From assembly GCA_020632975.1 (NCBI GenBank), contig JACKEL010000002.1, forward strand, positions 62,001-126,000: a DNA stretch of 64,000 nucleotides, in the 5' to 3' direction. The first letter of the stretch is position 1, and every line of letters starts with the position of its first letter. This document shows positions 19,160 through 26,959 of this stretch, one piece after another. Under the pieces are notes generated by a model. It was not told the DNA's origin, ran no database searches, and saw nothing but the letters and a program-made list of their open reading frames with translations. The position numbers and the translations under genes are program-made. The DNA is from Myxococcales bacterium. GTDB lineage: Bacteria > Myxococcota_C > UBA6777.

Positions 19160-19195
19160 AGGTCGCCTCCGCCCAAAGACCTCAAACCGCGACCT
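19160..19195. terminator. Possible terminator between convergent genes
   Basis: AGGTCGC (19160-19166) and GCGACCT (19189-19195) form a perfect 7-bp inverted repeat just after the deacetylase stop. There is no T-tract, so terminator activity is uncertain. Confidence 0.25.
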
Positions 19196-19253
19196 CTCGC
19201 ATTCTCCCCTACGCGTCTCGCAAAGCCCTCCCTTGCTATCCCAAGAAAACAGA

Positions 19254-19988
19254 TCAGCCAGCATCGCGAAGTGTACGGATCTCGCGTTGCAGTCTGTCAT
19301 AAGACACGAGATCTCCGCTCTTTTCGTATCCATCGCTCAGCTTCATCAACGCCATCAACAGACGGTGCGGTGCAGACATCCGCCGCGCGATCTCCACATC
19401 CATCTGAAGACACGGAAGATCCAAGGGATCATGTCGTATCGCGATCTCAAGAAAGCGACCTGCCATATCCAAGTCACCACTTGCTTCACAAAGTGCCGCA
19501 CCTTCTAAGCACAAGGCTGAGTCTGCTTGAAGAAGAACCCGTTTTTCTGTGAGCTTGATCCGTGTTTTTTCGGGGCCTTGTCCATCGCGCAACATCGCCA
19601 AAGCTTGATCAAAAAAGCCCGCGGCAGCATCACGATCACCTTCTTTCGCGGCTTCTCCAGCTTGGCGCACCCAACGCTTGATCTGGTCTTGATCGATCTC
19701 AACAGGTGTAGAAGTCGTAGCAGCTTGAGAGGTCTCTTGGACTTGAGAAGCTTCTTGGACTTGCGACACGGGCTCTTGTTCGGTCGTCTTGGGAGCCTCA
19801 CTCTGAGAACGCTGCAACAGCTTGCGTAGGTACACGATCCAAGGTTCAACGCCATCTGCTTGGGGAAATTGAACACGCATCTGTTCAAAGATCTGTAAGG
19901 CACCTGCGGGATCGACGTTCTGGAGTTGGCTTGCTTGGTGAAACATCTTCTCAAAGATGCGCTTTTGCTCTTGCTGCTCGGGTGTCAT
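19254..19988 (-). CDS. TPR-like helical protein
   Basis: ATG 19988 follows GGGAGAGG. The 244-residue protein has two helical parts joined by a Gln/Glu/Thr/Ser-rich linker (about 65-100), which contains repeated S-Q-V-Q-E-A and S-Q-V-Q-E-T units. The N-terminal part has the A-x-x-I-F-E-Q-M-R…P motif typical of a tetratricopeptide unit. The C-terminal part has several TPR-like helices (A-A-x-F-F-D-Q-A-L, L-E-I-A-I-R-H-D-P). No signal peptide or catalytic motif is seen. It is probably a cytoplasmic scaffold protein, and its partner is unknown. Confidence 0.6.
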   Translation of the reverse strand: MTPEQQEQKRIFEKMFHQASQLQNVDPAGALQIFEQMRVQFPQADGVEPWIVYLRKLLQRSQSEAPKTTEQEPVSQVQEASQVQETSQAATTSTPVEIDQDQIKRWVRQAGEAAKEGDRDAAAGFFDQALAMLRDGQGPEKTRIKLTEKRVLLQADSALCLEGAALCEASGDLDMAGRFLEIAIRHDPLDLPCLQMDVEIARRMSAPHRLLMALMKLSDGYEKSGDLVSYDRLQREIRTLRDAG

Positions 19989-20135
19989 CAACCTCTCCCT
20001 ACTTTTTCACATAGAAGAAACGACTTTGATGGAACTTCACGAAAAGAAAGCCAACCAACACACAAGACACTGTTTCTCGTGCCCAGTGAGAGATCCCTAC
20101 AACCAAGAGGGAGATGCTTTCCCCCTTGATTCTGC

Positions 20136-20165
20136 TTGTCAATGCAGTAAAGTCAAATCTATCTC
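20136..20165 (+). promoter_or_regulatory. Possible promoter of the sigma/anti-sigma operon
   Basis: TTGTCA at 20136-20141 and TATCTC at 20160-20165 are separated by 18 bases, about 95 bases before the proposed start of the sigma gene. The -10 match is only partial. Confidence 0.3.
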
Positions 20166-20258
20166 ATCTCGTACAGGGCGTTTCAAGCCGTCGTAGGTCG
20201 CCTGTTTCCGCGTACCTACAAACGTGGTGTGATCCTTTTTTGGAAAGGAGAAGATCGT

Positions 20259-20933
20259 TTGTGGCTCTCTCTCGTATTCATCACCATGAGCATTGGTACA
20301 CTCACCCTTGCGCTCAAAACTAACGAGACCACGGATGAAGACCTAATGCTCGACTATGCCCAAGGCGACGCCCAAGCCTTCCAGCATTTGTATGAGCGCC
20401 ATCGCAAGCCCGTTTTCAACTTTATCTTGCGCTCGGTACATTCGATGGAATTGGCTGAAGAGCTGATGCAAGATGTCTTTATGCGGGTGATTCAGAACGC
20501 ACAAAGCTACACAAAACAAGCCAAGTTTACGACTTGGTTGTACACCATCGCTCGCAATATCTGTATCGACTCTTATCGTCGCCAAAAGCACCGCGTCATG
20601 CTCTCGCTGCATCAAAGCGGCAAGGGACGCGCGGAAGAAGAAGGACCGACACTCGAACAAAGCCTCGAAGATGCAGAGGCGCGAGAACGTAGTGAAGACA
20701 AAGCTTTTTTCCGAGAGGTGCACCAAAGCTTAGAGATCGGGCTTGATGGACTCCCCCCTGAACAACGCGAAGTCTTTTTGTTGCGCGAGGTCTCCAACCT
20801 TTCCTACAAAGAGATCGCGGATGTCGTTGGAACGCTCGAGAATACGGTGAAAAGCCGTATGCGTTATGCACTCGAACATCTTCGACGCCATCTTGAATCC
20901 AGAGGAGTCACACTCGAAGATCTCCAGCGATAA
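20259..20933 (+). CDS. ECF-type RNA polymerase sigma factor
   Basis: TTG 20259 is chosen because AAAGGAG lies 8 bases upstream; ATG 20286 is an alternative without a site. The 224-residue protein has sigma region 2 (D-A-Q-A-F-Q-H-L-Y-E-R-H … AEELMQDVFMRV … TWLYTIARNICIDSYRR) and region 4 (L-P-P-E-Q-R-E-V-F-L-L-R-E … S-Y-K-E-I-A-D-V … TVKSRM). There is no region 3, so it belongs to the ECF group. An acidic linker of about 40 residues joins the two. About 120 bases downstream on the same strand lies a membrane protein of anti-sigma design, so the two probably form a regulatory pair. Confidence 0.9.
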   Translation: MWLSLVFITMSIGTLTLALKTNETTDEDLMLDYAQGDAQAFQHLYERHRKPVFNFILRSVHSMELAEELMQDVFMRVIQNAQSYTKQAKFTTWLYTIARNICIDSYRRQKHRVMLSLHQSGKGRAEEEGPTLEQSLEDAEARERSEDKAFFREVHQSLEIGLDGLPPEQREVFLLREVSNLSYKEIADVVGTLENTVKSRMRYALEHLRRHLESRGVTLEDLQR

Positions 20934-21055
20934 TGCCCTCCCAAACACACCTTCACGAAATTTCTCGTTGCCAGATACCCCATGCCGATGCATCTTGCTT
21001 TCAGGTGGCTATAACATCTCCCTCTTTTGAGGGGTTTGACTGAAAAGAACCAAGG

Positions 21056-22585
21056 ATGGATCGTCAAGACTTTGAAACCAAACTCATCGATTGGCTCGAT
21101 CGGCCCGAGGCCCCCGAAGATCTGACTTCGGACCTCGACGAACGACACGAGTTGCAAGCGTGGCGACATCTTACTCACCAAGTCCGCCAAAACTTACAAC
21201 TTCACGAGCCACCCGCTTCGGTCGATCAAGCGATCCTGCGCGCTGCTCGACAACAAGCCGAACAATACGCAGCCCCCCCCAAAACCAACTGGATCTCTTG
21301 GTTCCTCCAAAGTTGGCAGCCCATCGCAACCTTTGCGACGCTCACCATCATGGTTGGGATGACCTACGTCCTCTCACAAAAAAACCTTTCTCAACACGCC
21401 CCCGCCCTGCAAACCAGTCGAGACTTCAAAGCTGCGCCTTCCGCTCCTATGGTACCGCAAACAGGGCAAGCCAATGCCCCCACAGACCCTACACATGACA
21501 AGGATGGCTCCTCACTCCAACAAACCCTCTCCCCCGAATCGAAGACTGTGGAGGAGTCGTCTGTAAAAGTCAGCGGCAACAAAAAAGCTGAGGGTGGGGA
21601 CACGAAAAAAAGACTCGCCACACAAGGAAAACTCCTAGAAGATGCCCCATCCCGCGGGGGTGGGGCTCCACCACCAGCCGCAAGAAGCGCCCCCGAGCTA
21701 CCCCTACAACGTCCAGAGCAGGAGAACGGCGTCCCACGAGCGCCCATGGCAGCCCCTGTCCGACGAAAAAGAGCCCGTCGTATGCGTCCCACCAAACGCA
21801 TTAGAAAACGGCTGGCGTGGGGTACACGAAGCTCGCGAGGCGGGCGAGGCGGGCGATACAAGACAAAAACGCGTCGCAAAAGAAGACCCAAAGCGAAAAC
21901 CAGAAGCTTACGAAGGTTTTTCTCTCGCTTGTTTAGCTCCAGCAAAAAACACGCAAACAGCCGTGAGAAGGTCCAAGACGACGCACTAGCCCGAAAAGAT
22001 ATTGAGCAACCTAAAACAACAGCCCAACCAGGCGACGCCGAACTCGCCAAAGAAGCGCGACGCCCCAAAAAAAGAAGCGCCGCGAGAAGCCGTCGAAAGA
22101 TGGCCAAACACACAAGACAACAGGAAGGCCCAGTAGCCTCAAAAAGCGCTTTGCCCCTCCCTTCTGCTCCTGTTCCTCCGCCCCCAAAGAAACCCGTGGC
22201 GGAAAAGAAAGAACGTATCGAGAAACGCGCTATGGAGCCAGACCCCAGCCCGGCCAAGCCTGTGGTATTGCCTCCCAAACAGGTGCAGAACCTCGGATGG
22301 AAAAAGAAAGGGGACATCCCCAACTTCGAACTTGGCTCGAACGACCCCACAGAAAAAGACAAACTCGACGGGAAAGATAAAAAAGAGCAAAGAGGACTCG
22401 CAAGTATCTACGCTTTGCTCAAACAGAAAAAAGACCAAGAGGCTTTCAGTGCGTCACAAAAGCTGCTCAAAGAAGCGCGTCCATCTCTGCGCCCTGCGCT
22501 GCGTAAAGCTCTCCTAACCTACGCCAAAAACAACAAACACGACGCTTTCTACAAGCAACTCTCCCAATGGAAACTTGCCAGATAA
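21056..22585 (+). CDS. Putative membrane anti-sigma factor with very basic exported domain
   Basis: The 509-residue protein starts with a cytoplasmic helical region (1-85) and one membrane helix (about 91-108). A long low-complexity part follows. Residues about 230-300 are extremely rich in Arg and Lys (RRKRARRMRPTKRIRKR and similar). The next 100 residues are Lys/Pro/Ala-rich. The last 100 residues form a small helical domain (AFSASQKLLKEARPSLRPAL). Gene order behind an ECF sigma gene and the single-pass layout suggest an anti-sigma factor, but the zinc-binding HxxxCxxC signature of ZAS domains is absent. The basic exported part might bind polyanions such as nucleic acid or LPS, which is inference only. 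Confidence 0.55.
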   Translation: MDRQDFETKLIDWLDRPEAPEDLTSDLDERHELQAWRHLTHQVRQNLQLHEPPASVDQAILRAARQQAEQYAAPPKTNWISWFLQSWQPIATFATLTIMVGMTYVLSQKNLSQHAPALQTSRDFKAAPSAPMVPQTGQANAPTDPTHDKDGSSLQQTLSPESKTVEESSVKVSGNKKAEGGDTKKRLATQGKLLEDAPSRGGGAPPPAARSAPELPLQRPEQENGVPRAPMAAPVRRKRARRMRPTKRIRKRLAWGTRSSRGGRGGRYKTKTRRKRRPKAKTRSLRRFFSRLFSSSKKHANSREKVQDDALARKDIEQPKTTAQPGDAELAKEARRPKKRSAARSRRKMAKHTRQQEGPVASKSALPLPSAPVPPPPKKPVAEKKERIEKRAMEPDPSPAKPVVLPPKQVQNLGWKKKGDIPNFELGSNDPTEKDKLDGKDKKEQRGLASIYALLKQKKDQEAFSASQKLLKEARPSLRPALRKALLTYAKNNKHDAFYKQLSQWKLAR

Positions 22586-22773
22586 GCCCTCATGGATACT
22601 AGAACCACGACTCTACGATCCTAGAAAGACCCACCCCACCAACCTTTCTGTCCTCCCACTTTTTCTCATACCCCTCCAAGATCACAAGCAAAATCTCCTC
22701 GGCATCCCATCATGGAACTTTCTTTGCTTGTGTGGGCTGTGGCTGCAAAAAAGAGCCAGAGAGGAGCCTAGCC

Positions 22774-23187
22774 ATGTTTATCGCTTATGACCCAGATGGT
22801 TTGTTGGAAGATGCCTTGACCACCCCCAAGGTGCCTCCCCTTCCATTGATCGCCCCCCGCGGTGGCTCGTCCCCCAAAAAGACGACCCCTCCGCCCTTTT
22901 CGCGCATGGCTCCACAAGACGACTTCCCTTTTCTCTTGGGAGACCGTGTTCGCGTGATCGACAAAGAACACCATCTCGCAGGGAGATACGGGATTATCAC
23001 AGGCTTTATCAGTACGCTCCATCACAAACGCGAGATGATGTGTCGCATCTTCTTTTCTTGCGGAACCAGCGCAGGGATCGTCGCAAGCGCTCTGGAACTG
23101 GACCCCCGCTCTCAACTCATCTCTGACGACCTACTCGACACAGTGCTCCATCCCCAAGCCCCTCCCCCACAAAAGATTCTCCCCTAA
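22774..23187 (+). CDS. Hypothetical protein with KOW/SH3-like motif
   Basis: ATG 22774 is placed by GAGGAG about 9 bases upstream. The 137-residue protein has a disordered N-terminus (Pro/Ser, about 15-45), then L-G-D-R-V-R-V-I-D-K-E-H…A-G-R-Y-G-I-I-T-G-F (about 52-75). That second segment looks like a KOW or SH3-like barrel strand pair as found in nucleic-acid- or ribosome-associated proteins. The C-terminus is Pro-rich. No signal peptide is present and no family is assigned. It is convergent with the PQQ-propeller gene. Confidence 0.5.
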   Translation: MFIAYDPDGLLEDALTTPKVPPLPLIAPRGGSSPKKTTPPPFSRMAPQDDFPFLLGDRVRVIDKEHHLAGRYGIITGFISTLHHKREMMCRIFFSCGTSAGIVASALELDPRSQLISDDLLDTVLHPQAPPPQKILP

Positions 23188-23194
23188 AACATCG

Positions 23195-23214
23195 ACTTTG
23201 CCAAAAGACAAAGT
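23195..23214. terminator. Possible terminator between convergent genes
   Basis: ACTTTG (23195-23200) and CAAAGT (23209-23214) form a short inverted repeat with an A-rich loop, 8 bases after the stop of the preceding gene. No T-tract is present. Confidence 0.25.
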
Positions 23215-23293
23215 ACCCTCCAAGAGAACAAAACACCCGTCCCAGCGAAAAGATCGACCCTCGAAAGAGTTCTTCTCAACACATCGTACCTGA

Positions 23294-26200
23294 CTAAGCG
23301 ATGACGTACATCTTTCCTTTTTGATCGAAGACGATGAGCTTTTTCTCCCATGCCAAGGGCGAATGGGAAGGTGTCTTCTCACCAAGCTGTATCCGCCACA
23401 ACTCTTCATTGACTTTTTGGTGCAGCGCGTAAACTTGACCCTCTGTATCGCAAACGTACACCGCTTTTCCTGCAACGACGGGCCCCCATAACGGACCCCA
23501 AGCTTTGTAGGTGCTCTGTGTCGTACCCGACTGCGCGTCGACGTACAGCAGTTCGCCTGTCTGCGTCGAGACGTACATCCGACCATTGGCATACGCAGGT
23601 GCTCCCAAGATATTCGAGTCCACCACCCCTCGCCAAAGTTGGAATCCCATCTCGTCGATGGCACCATAAGCACCAAACTGGCTCGCGTAGAGGATGCCTT
23701 CTTTTGCTCCAATCATCCAGCAAGCCCCAAGTTCTGGCCAGCTCTGACGATAGAGTATCGACCCATCCCCATTGTCCACGCACAAGAAGGAACCATTGCG
23801 GAAATTGAGCATCAAGCGGCCTTGCGCTGTCACGATCATCGAATGAGGACGATCATTGCCAAGCTCGCACTCCCAGAGCCTTTTTAAAGAGGTGCCGCGT
23901 TCTTCTGCCAAGAGCTTCCACTTCCCATTGATCTCTCGACAAGAGTAAAGCACGCCTCCATGCACAACCAAAAGGTTCGACTCTCTAGGCTCGTCGCCTT
24001 TCCAAAAAGTCTCTCCTGTGCGGATATCAGCTTGAGACAAACCACCTCGACTCCCACGCAACAACAACGACTCACCCCAAACCACGAACGCTGTGGTGAT
24101 CTCGTCTGTTACCTTCATGGAAAAAGTCTTTTCCAAGCCTTGTTTTGCTTTCTGGCCGATCTTCCAAGCAGACAAGGACCAATCCTCATAATTCAACAAA
24201 AAGACCGTCCCATCCGACAAGATCACCTGCAATCCTGCAAGAGCCGTATTCTTTGAGGGGATCTTTTCGGACCATGCCCCTGACCAAAGGATCTGTGGAG
24301 AAGCCCCCATCGGTCCCGAACGATCAGGGAAATAGTTGGTATCTGCCGCATCTCCGCGAGAGTGCTCTGCTTTCAAGCTAAAGCGTTTCTCCGCTTTTTT
24401 GAGGGCCTGTTCTGCTGAAAAGAATGTTCCTTCTCCCTCTTCAGGCTCCGCAAAAAGATTGAACTTCAACGAAGGATAGCGCGCTTGCACCTTTTCCCAA
24501 AGCGCTTCCATCTGTGGGGTCGGTTCTGGACAGATCCCGCGCAAAGGCATCGTCATCTTGAGCGCTTGGGCATCACTGAGATTGGGCCACGCCAACAACA
24601 TCTCCAGCATGCGCATCGCCGCATCGGGATGGAACAACACCTGTTGGCTTCGTTCTGTCCACTGCGCGTGCAGATCCACTTCAGGATGATCCTCGGCGAT
24701 TTGAAGGAGCAATCGCTCCACCAACATCCGAGAAGCAAGCCCCGCCACCGTGATTTCCGCCCACAACGAAGGAAGCACAACCGTCCCAAAAGAAACCAAG
24801 ACGCGAGACGCAAACTCCGAAAGATCAAAATCGTAGATCATGGCACAAAGACGTTCGAGCAGCCCGGGTACTTCGGGCACACCAAGCGTCCCAAACCCCG
24901 CCAACCAAAACTTCCTGCGTTCGGGGGTTTCCTCGTCGTCCCACATGTCCAAGATATCCAACGCCAACGTCGTCCGCATCGCAAGGTCGCCGTGAGCGTT
25001 TTTCTGCCAAGAGCGGGCGATACCTTGCTGCGCTGAGCTAAAACGCAACCACGAGTTTTCGTAGGTATGGTACTTTGAACCAAACCACTCGTTGTACCAC
25101 AACGCCACATCGCCTTGATCGCCACCTTTTTTCTGGGCTTTTCGAGCCACTGTATTGGAGGTCTCATCGCTCTTTACGGCGATCTTTTTCCGAACAGCGG
25201 AGGTCTCGTCTTGCTCCCGAGAAGAAGCTGTCCTTTTGAGGAAGCTGCGAGAACGACCGGCCGAAGACTTCCACCAACCCGCACGATAAGCTGTCAAACC
25301 ACCCGAGGCATCCGAGACCAACAGCCCACCTTCTGTTCCCACTTGGATGCTCGCAGGTTGAGAAGGAAGGCGCAAAGACCGCTTGACTTGACCCGTTCGG
25401 CTGTCGATCAAGGCCATCGTTCCAGCATAATCGAACGCGCCGACTTCCCAATCCAACAGAAAGCACGACAACAAACGATCAGGCAACTTCACCCGCCAAA
25501 GATCGCGTCCTTGATCGAAGTAGCGGCGCACCAACTCTCCTCCCCAAGAACCCAAGATCATGTCATATCCCGCCAACCACTGCGGCAAACAACGTACAAC
25601 ACCCGCAAGACTCGAAGGTTGGACAGAGATGTGCTTGGTGTCGCGCACAAAACGCGATGCTTCATCGCGGAAGGACCACAAAGAGCCTTGACCACTTTGC
25701 TCAACGACAAAAAAGTCTGCATTTTGAAGCGCGTGGATAGACACCGCTCCCAAAAGACCGCAGTGACGGGAAGAAACAAGATGTCCTGTCGCTGCATCCC
25801 ACACCAACAAACGACCCGTCAACGAAACCGACCCCAACAACAAACCCTGACCTTGCTCAAAGACCTGCGCCAACGAAACACTACAAACGGGCGCAAGACG
25901 CAGACCTTCGTGAAAGCGTGTTTGCCACGCAACAGCGCCGTTTTCCGCATCGATGCGACACAACGAGCCATTGACGCTCGCCAAGACGATCCACTCACCA
26001 ACACACAAAGGCTCCCCAACAAGGTCGCCTCCAAGATCGTAGCGAGCAAGGACTTTACCCTTTCCAAGCTCGCACAAAACCACCCCACCCGCACGATCCC
26101 AAACCACGCATCGACTCTGGTGGATCTTGATGCCTGCGATAGGTAGGGAAGAGACTTGGGAAGTCCATGAAGCTTTTCCATTGTGGGAGGCCACACTTTG

Positions 26201-26350
26201 TAAGGTCCCGTCTGTTCGGCCTAACAGCGCATGGGTGCCTTCTAAAGCGCTCGCTGTAACATCGCCTGTTTCAACCTTCCAAAGCTGCAACCCACCGCCC
26301 ACTTCTTCCAAGTCCGCAAAGCCTATCTCACGCATCATCGTTTTCTGCAT
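23294..26350 (-). CDS. Large protein with two PQQ-type beta-propellers
   Basis: ATG 26350 with GGAG upstream gives 1018 residues. Residues about 15-365 hold repeated strands of the form V-x-W-x-x-x-x-G-x-x-x-W, for example ENGAVAWQTRF and D-x-A-T-G-H-L-V. This is the pattern of PQQ/BamB-like propeller blades. A basic linker (about 365-410) follows, then a helical block of about 410-640 with HEAT-like features. A second propeller (about 690-1018) contains I-R-T-G-E-T-F-W-K-G, N-G-D-G-S-I-L-Y-R-Q and Q-S-G-T-T-Q-S-T-Y. Neither a signal peptide nor dehydrogenase catalytic residues are evident, so it is probably a scaffold rather than a quinoprotein enzyme. Confidence 0.8.
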   Translation of the reverse strand: MQKTMMREIGFADLEEVGGGLQLWKVETGDVTASALEGTHALLGRTDGTLQSVASHNGKASWTSQVSSLPIAGIKIHQSRCVVWDRAGGVVLCELGKGKVLARYDLGGDLVGEPLCVGEWIVLASVNGSLCRIDAENGAVAWQTRFHEGLRLAPVCSVSLAQVFEQGQGLLLGSVSLTGRLLVWDAATGHLVSSRHCGLLGAVSIHALQNADFFVVEQSGQGSLWSFRDEASRFVRDTKHISVQPSSLAGVVRCLPQWLAGYDMILGSWGGELVRRYFDQGRDLWRVKLPDRLLSCFLLDWEVGAFDYAGTMALIDSRTGQVKRSLRLPSQPASIQVGTEGGLLVSDASGGLTAYRAGWWKSSAGRSRSFLKRTASSREQDETSAVRKKIAVKSDETSNTVARKAQKKGGDQGDVALWYNEWFGSKYHTYENSWLRFSSAQQGIARSWQKNAHGDLAMRTTLALDILDMWDDEETPERRKFWLAGFGTLGVPEVPGLLERLCAMIYDFDLSEFASRVLVSFGTVVLPSLWAEITVAGLASRMLVERLLLQIAEDHPEVDLHAQWTERSQQVLFHPDAAMRMLEMLLAWPNLSDAQALKMTMPLRGICPEPTPQMEALWEKVQARYPSLKFNLFAEPEEGEGTFFSAEQALKKAEKRFSLKAEHSRGDAADTNYFPDRSGPMGASPQILWSGAWSEKIPSKNTALAGLQVILSDGTVFLLNYEDWSLSAWKIGQKAKQGLEKTFSMKVTDEITTAFVVWGESLLLRGSRGGLSQADIRTGETFWKGDEPRESNLLVVHGGVLYSCREINGKWKLLAEERGTSLKRLWECELGNDRPHSMIVTAQGRLMLNFRNGSFLCVDNGDGSILYRQSWPELGACWMIGAKEGILYASQFGAYGAIDEMGFQLWRGVVDSNILGAPAYANGRMYVSTQTGELLYVDAQSGTTQSTYKAWGPLWGPVVAGKAVYVCDTEGQVYALHQKVNEELWRIQLGEKTPSHSPLAWEKKLIVFDQKGKMYVIA

Positions 26351-26465
26351 CCTTTATCTCCTCTACTTGGTTTCCGAACATCTCAAACTAGCCTAGCGCC
26401 TTGACAACGAAAAGCCCCCCTCAGTTCGACGCTAGGATCAACTTATCGTTGTTAAAAGTGACTTG

Positions 26466-26480
26466 TGTCACAGTGTGACA
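26466..26480. promoter_or_regulatory. Perfect 15-bp operator-like palindrome
   Basis: TGTCACA and TGTGACA flank one central G. The site lies about 115 bases upstream of the minus-strand propeller gene and about 480 bases upstream of nrdA. TGTGA half-sites recall CRP/FNR-family operators, but the spacing is tighter than the classical one. Confidence 0.4.
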
Positions 26481-26634
26481 TGTGTACAGAAACAAAAATT
26501 TCAATGTTAAATCAAACAGATAGAAAACAAGAACATTTCCTTGTCCCCCTTTTTCAAAACCACCCACCCCCTGACCACAAAAAAATTTTTTACCCACGTC
26601 ATTCAAGGCTCGCGATCGTTTAGGAGGCCTTTTT

Positions 26635-26667
26635 CTGGTGATCAGCGCTTTGACACAGGATCACCAG
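26635..26667. repeat. 9-bp inverted repeat upstream of nrdA
   Basis: CTGGTGATC (26635-26643) and its exact complement GATCACCAG (26659-26667) flank 15 bases. It may be a regulator-binding site or a remnant of an insertion. No transposase is nearby. Confidence 0.5.
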
Positions 26668-26959
26668 TCGGGCATCATCAAACACGTCGAATACAAGATG
26701 TTGGTGCTAGAACCTCTTCATACCACAACATCTGAGGTATCTTGAGCAGCGATGATCAAGACATTCACGCAAAAATTCTTTCTACAGCTATCTTCTGAGA
26801 TGATTCCATCTACAAAAAATCTGACTCAACTATAGGAAAGATGTAAGGGGAGACCGAAAAACCAAGTAATTGGAAGGGCTTGTTCGGTCATACCATGCTG
26901 TACATTTGGAATCGTCATATATATCCACCGCAAACCTGTTCACGTTATGGGGTCGTTCT

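Larger units (their letters stand above)
26351..26959. other. 609-bp divergent intergenic region before nrdA
   Basis: This is the longest gene-free stretch in the window and is locally A+T-rich (26440-26600). It contains two clear palindromic sites, listed separately. The short ORFs are without binding sites. It must carry promoters for nrdA and for the propeller gene. I could not identify a convincing NrdR box, but the palindromes are candidates for control of ribonucleotide reductase. Confidence 0.5.

Noticed and set aside
26541..26735. 64-codon ORF in the gap before nrdA, briefly considered as a toxin-antitoxin remnant
   Set aside because: No ribosome binding site for its start, no conserved motif, and it overlaps the inverted repeat.
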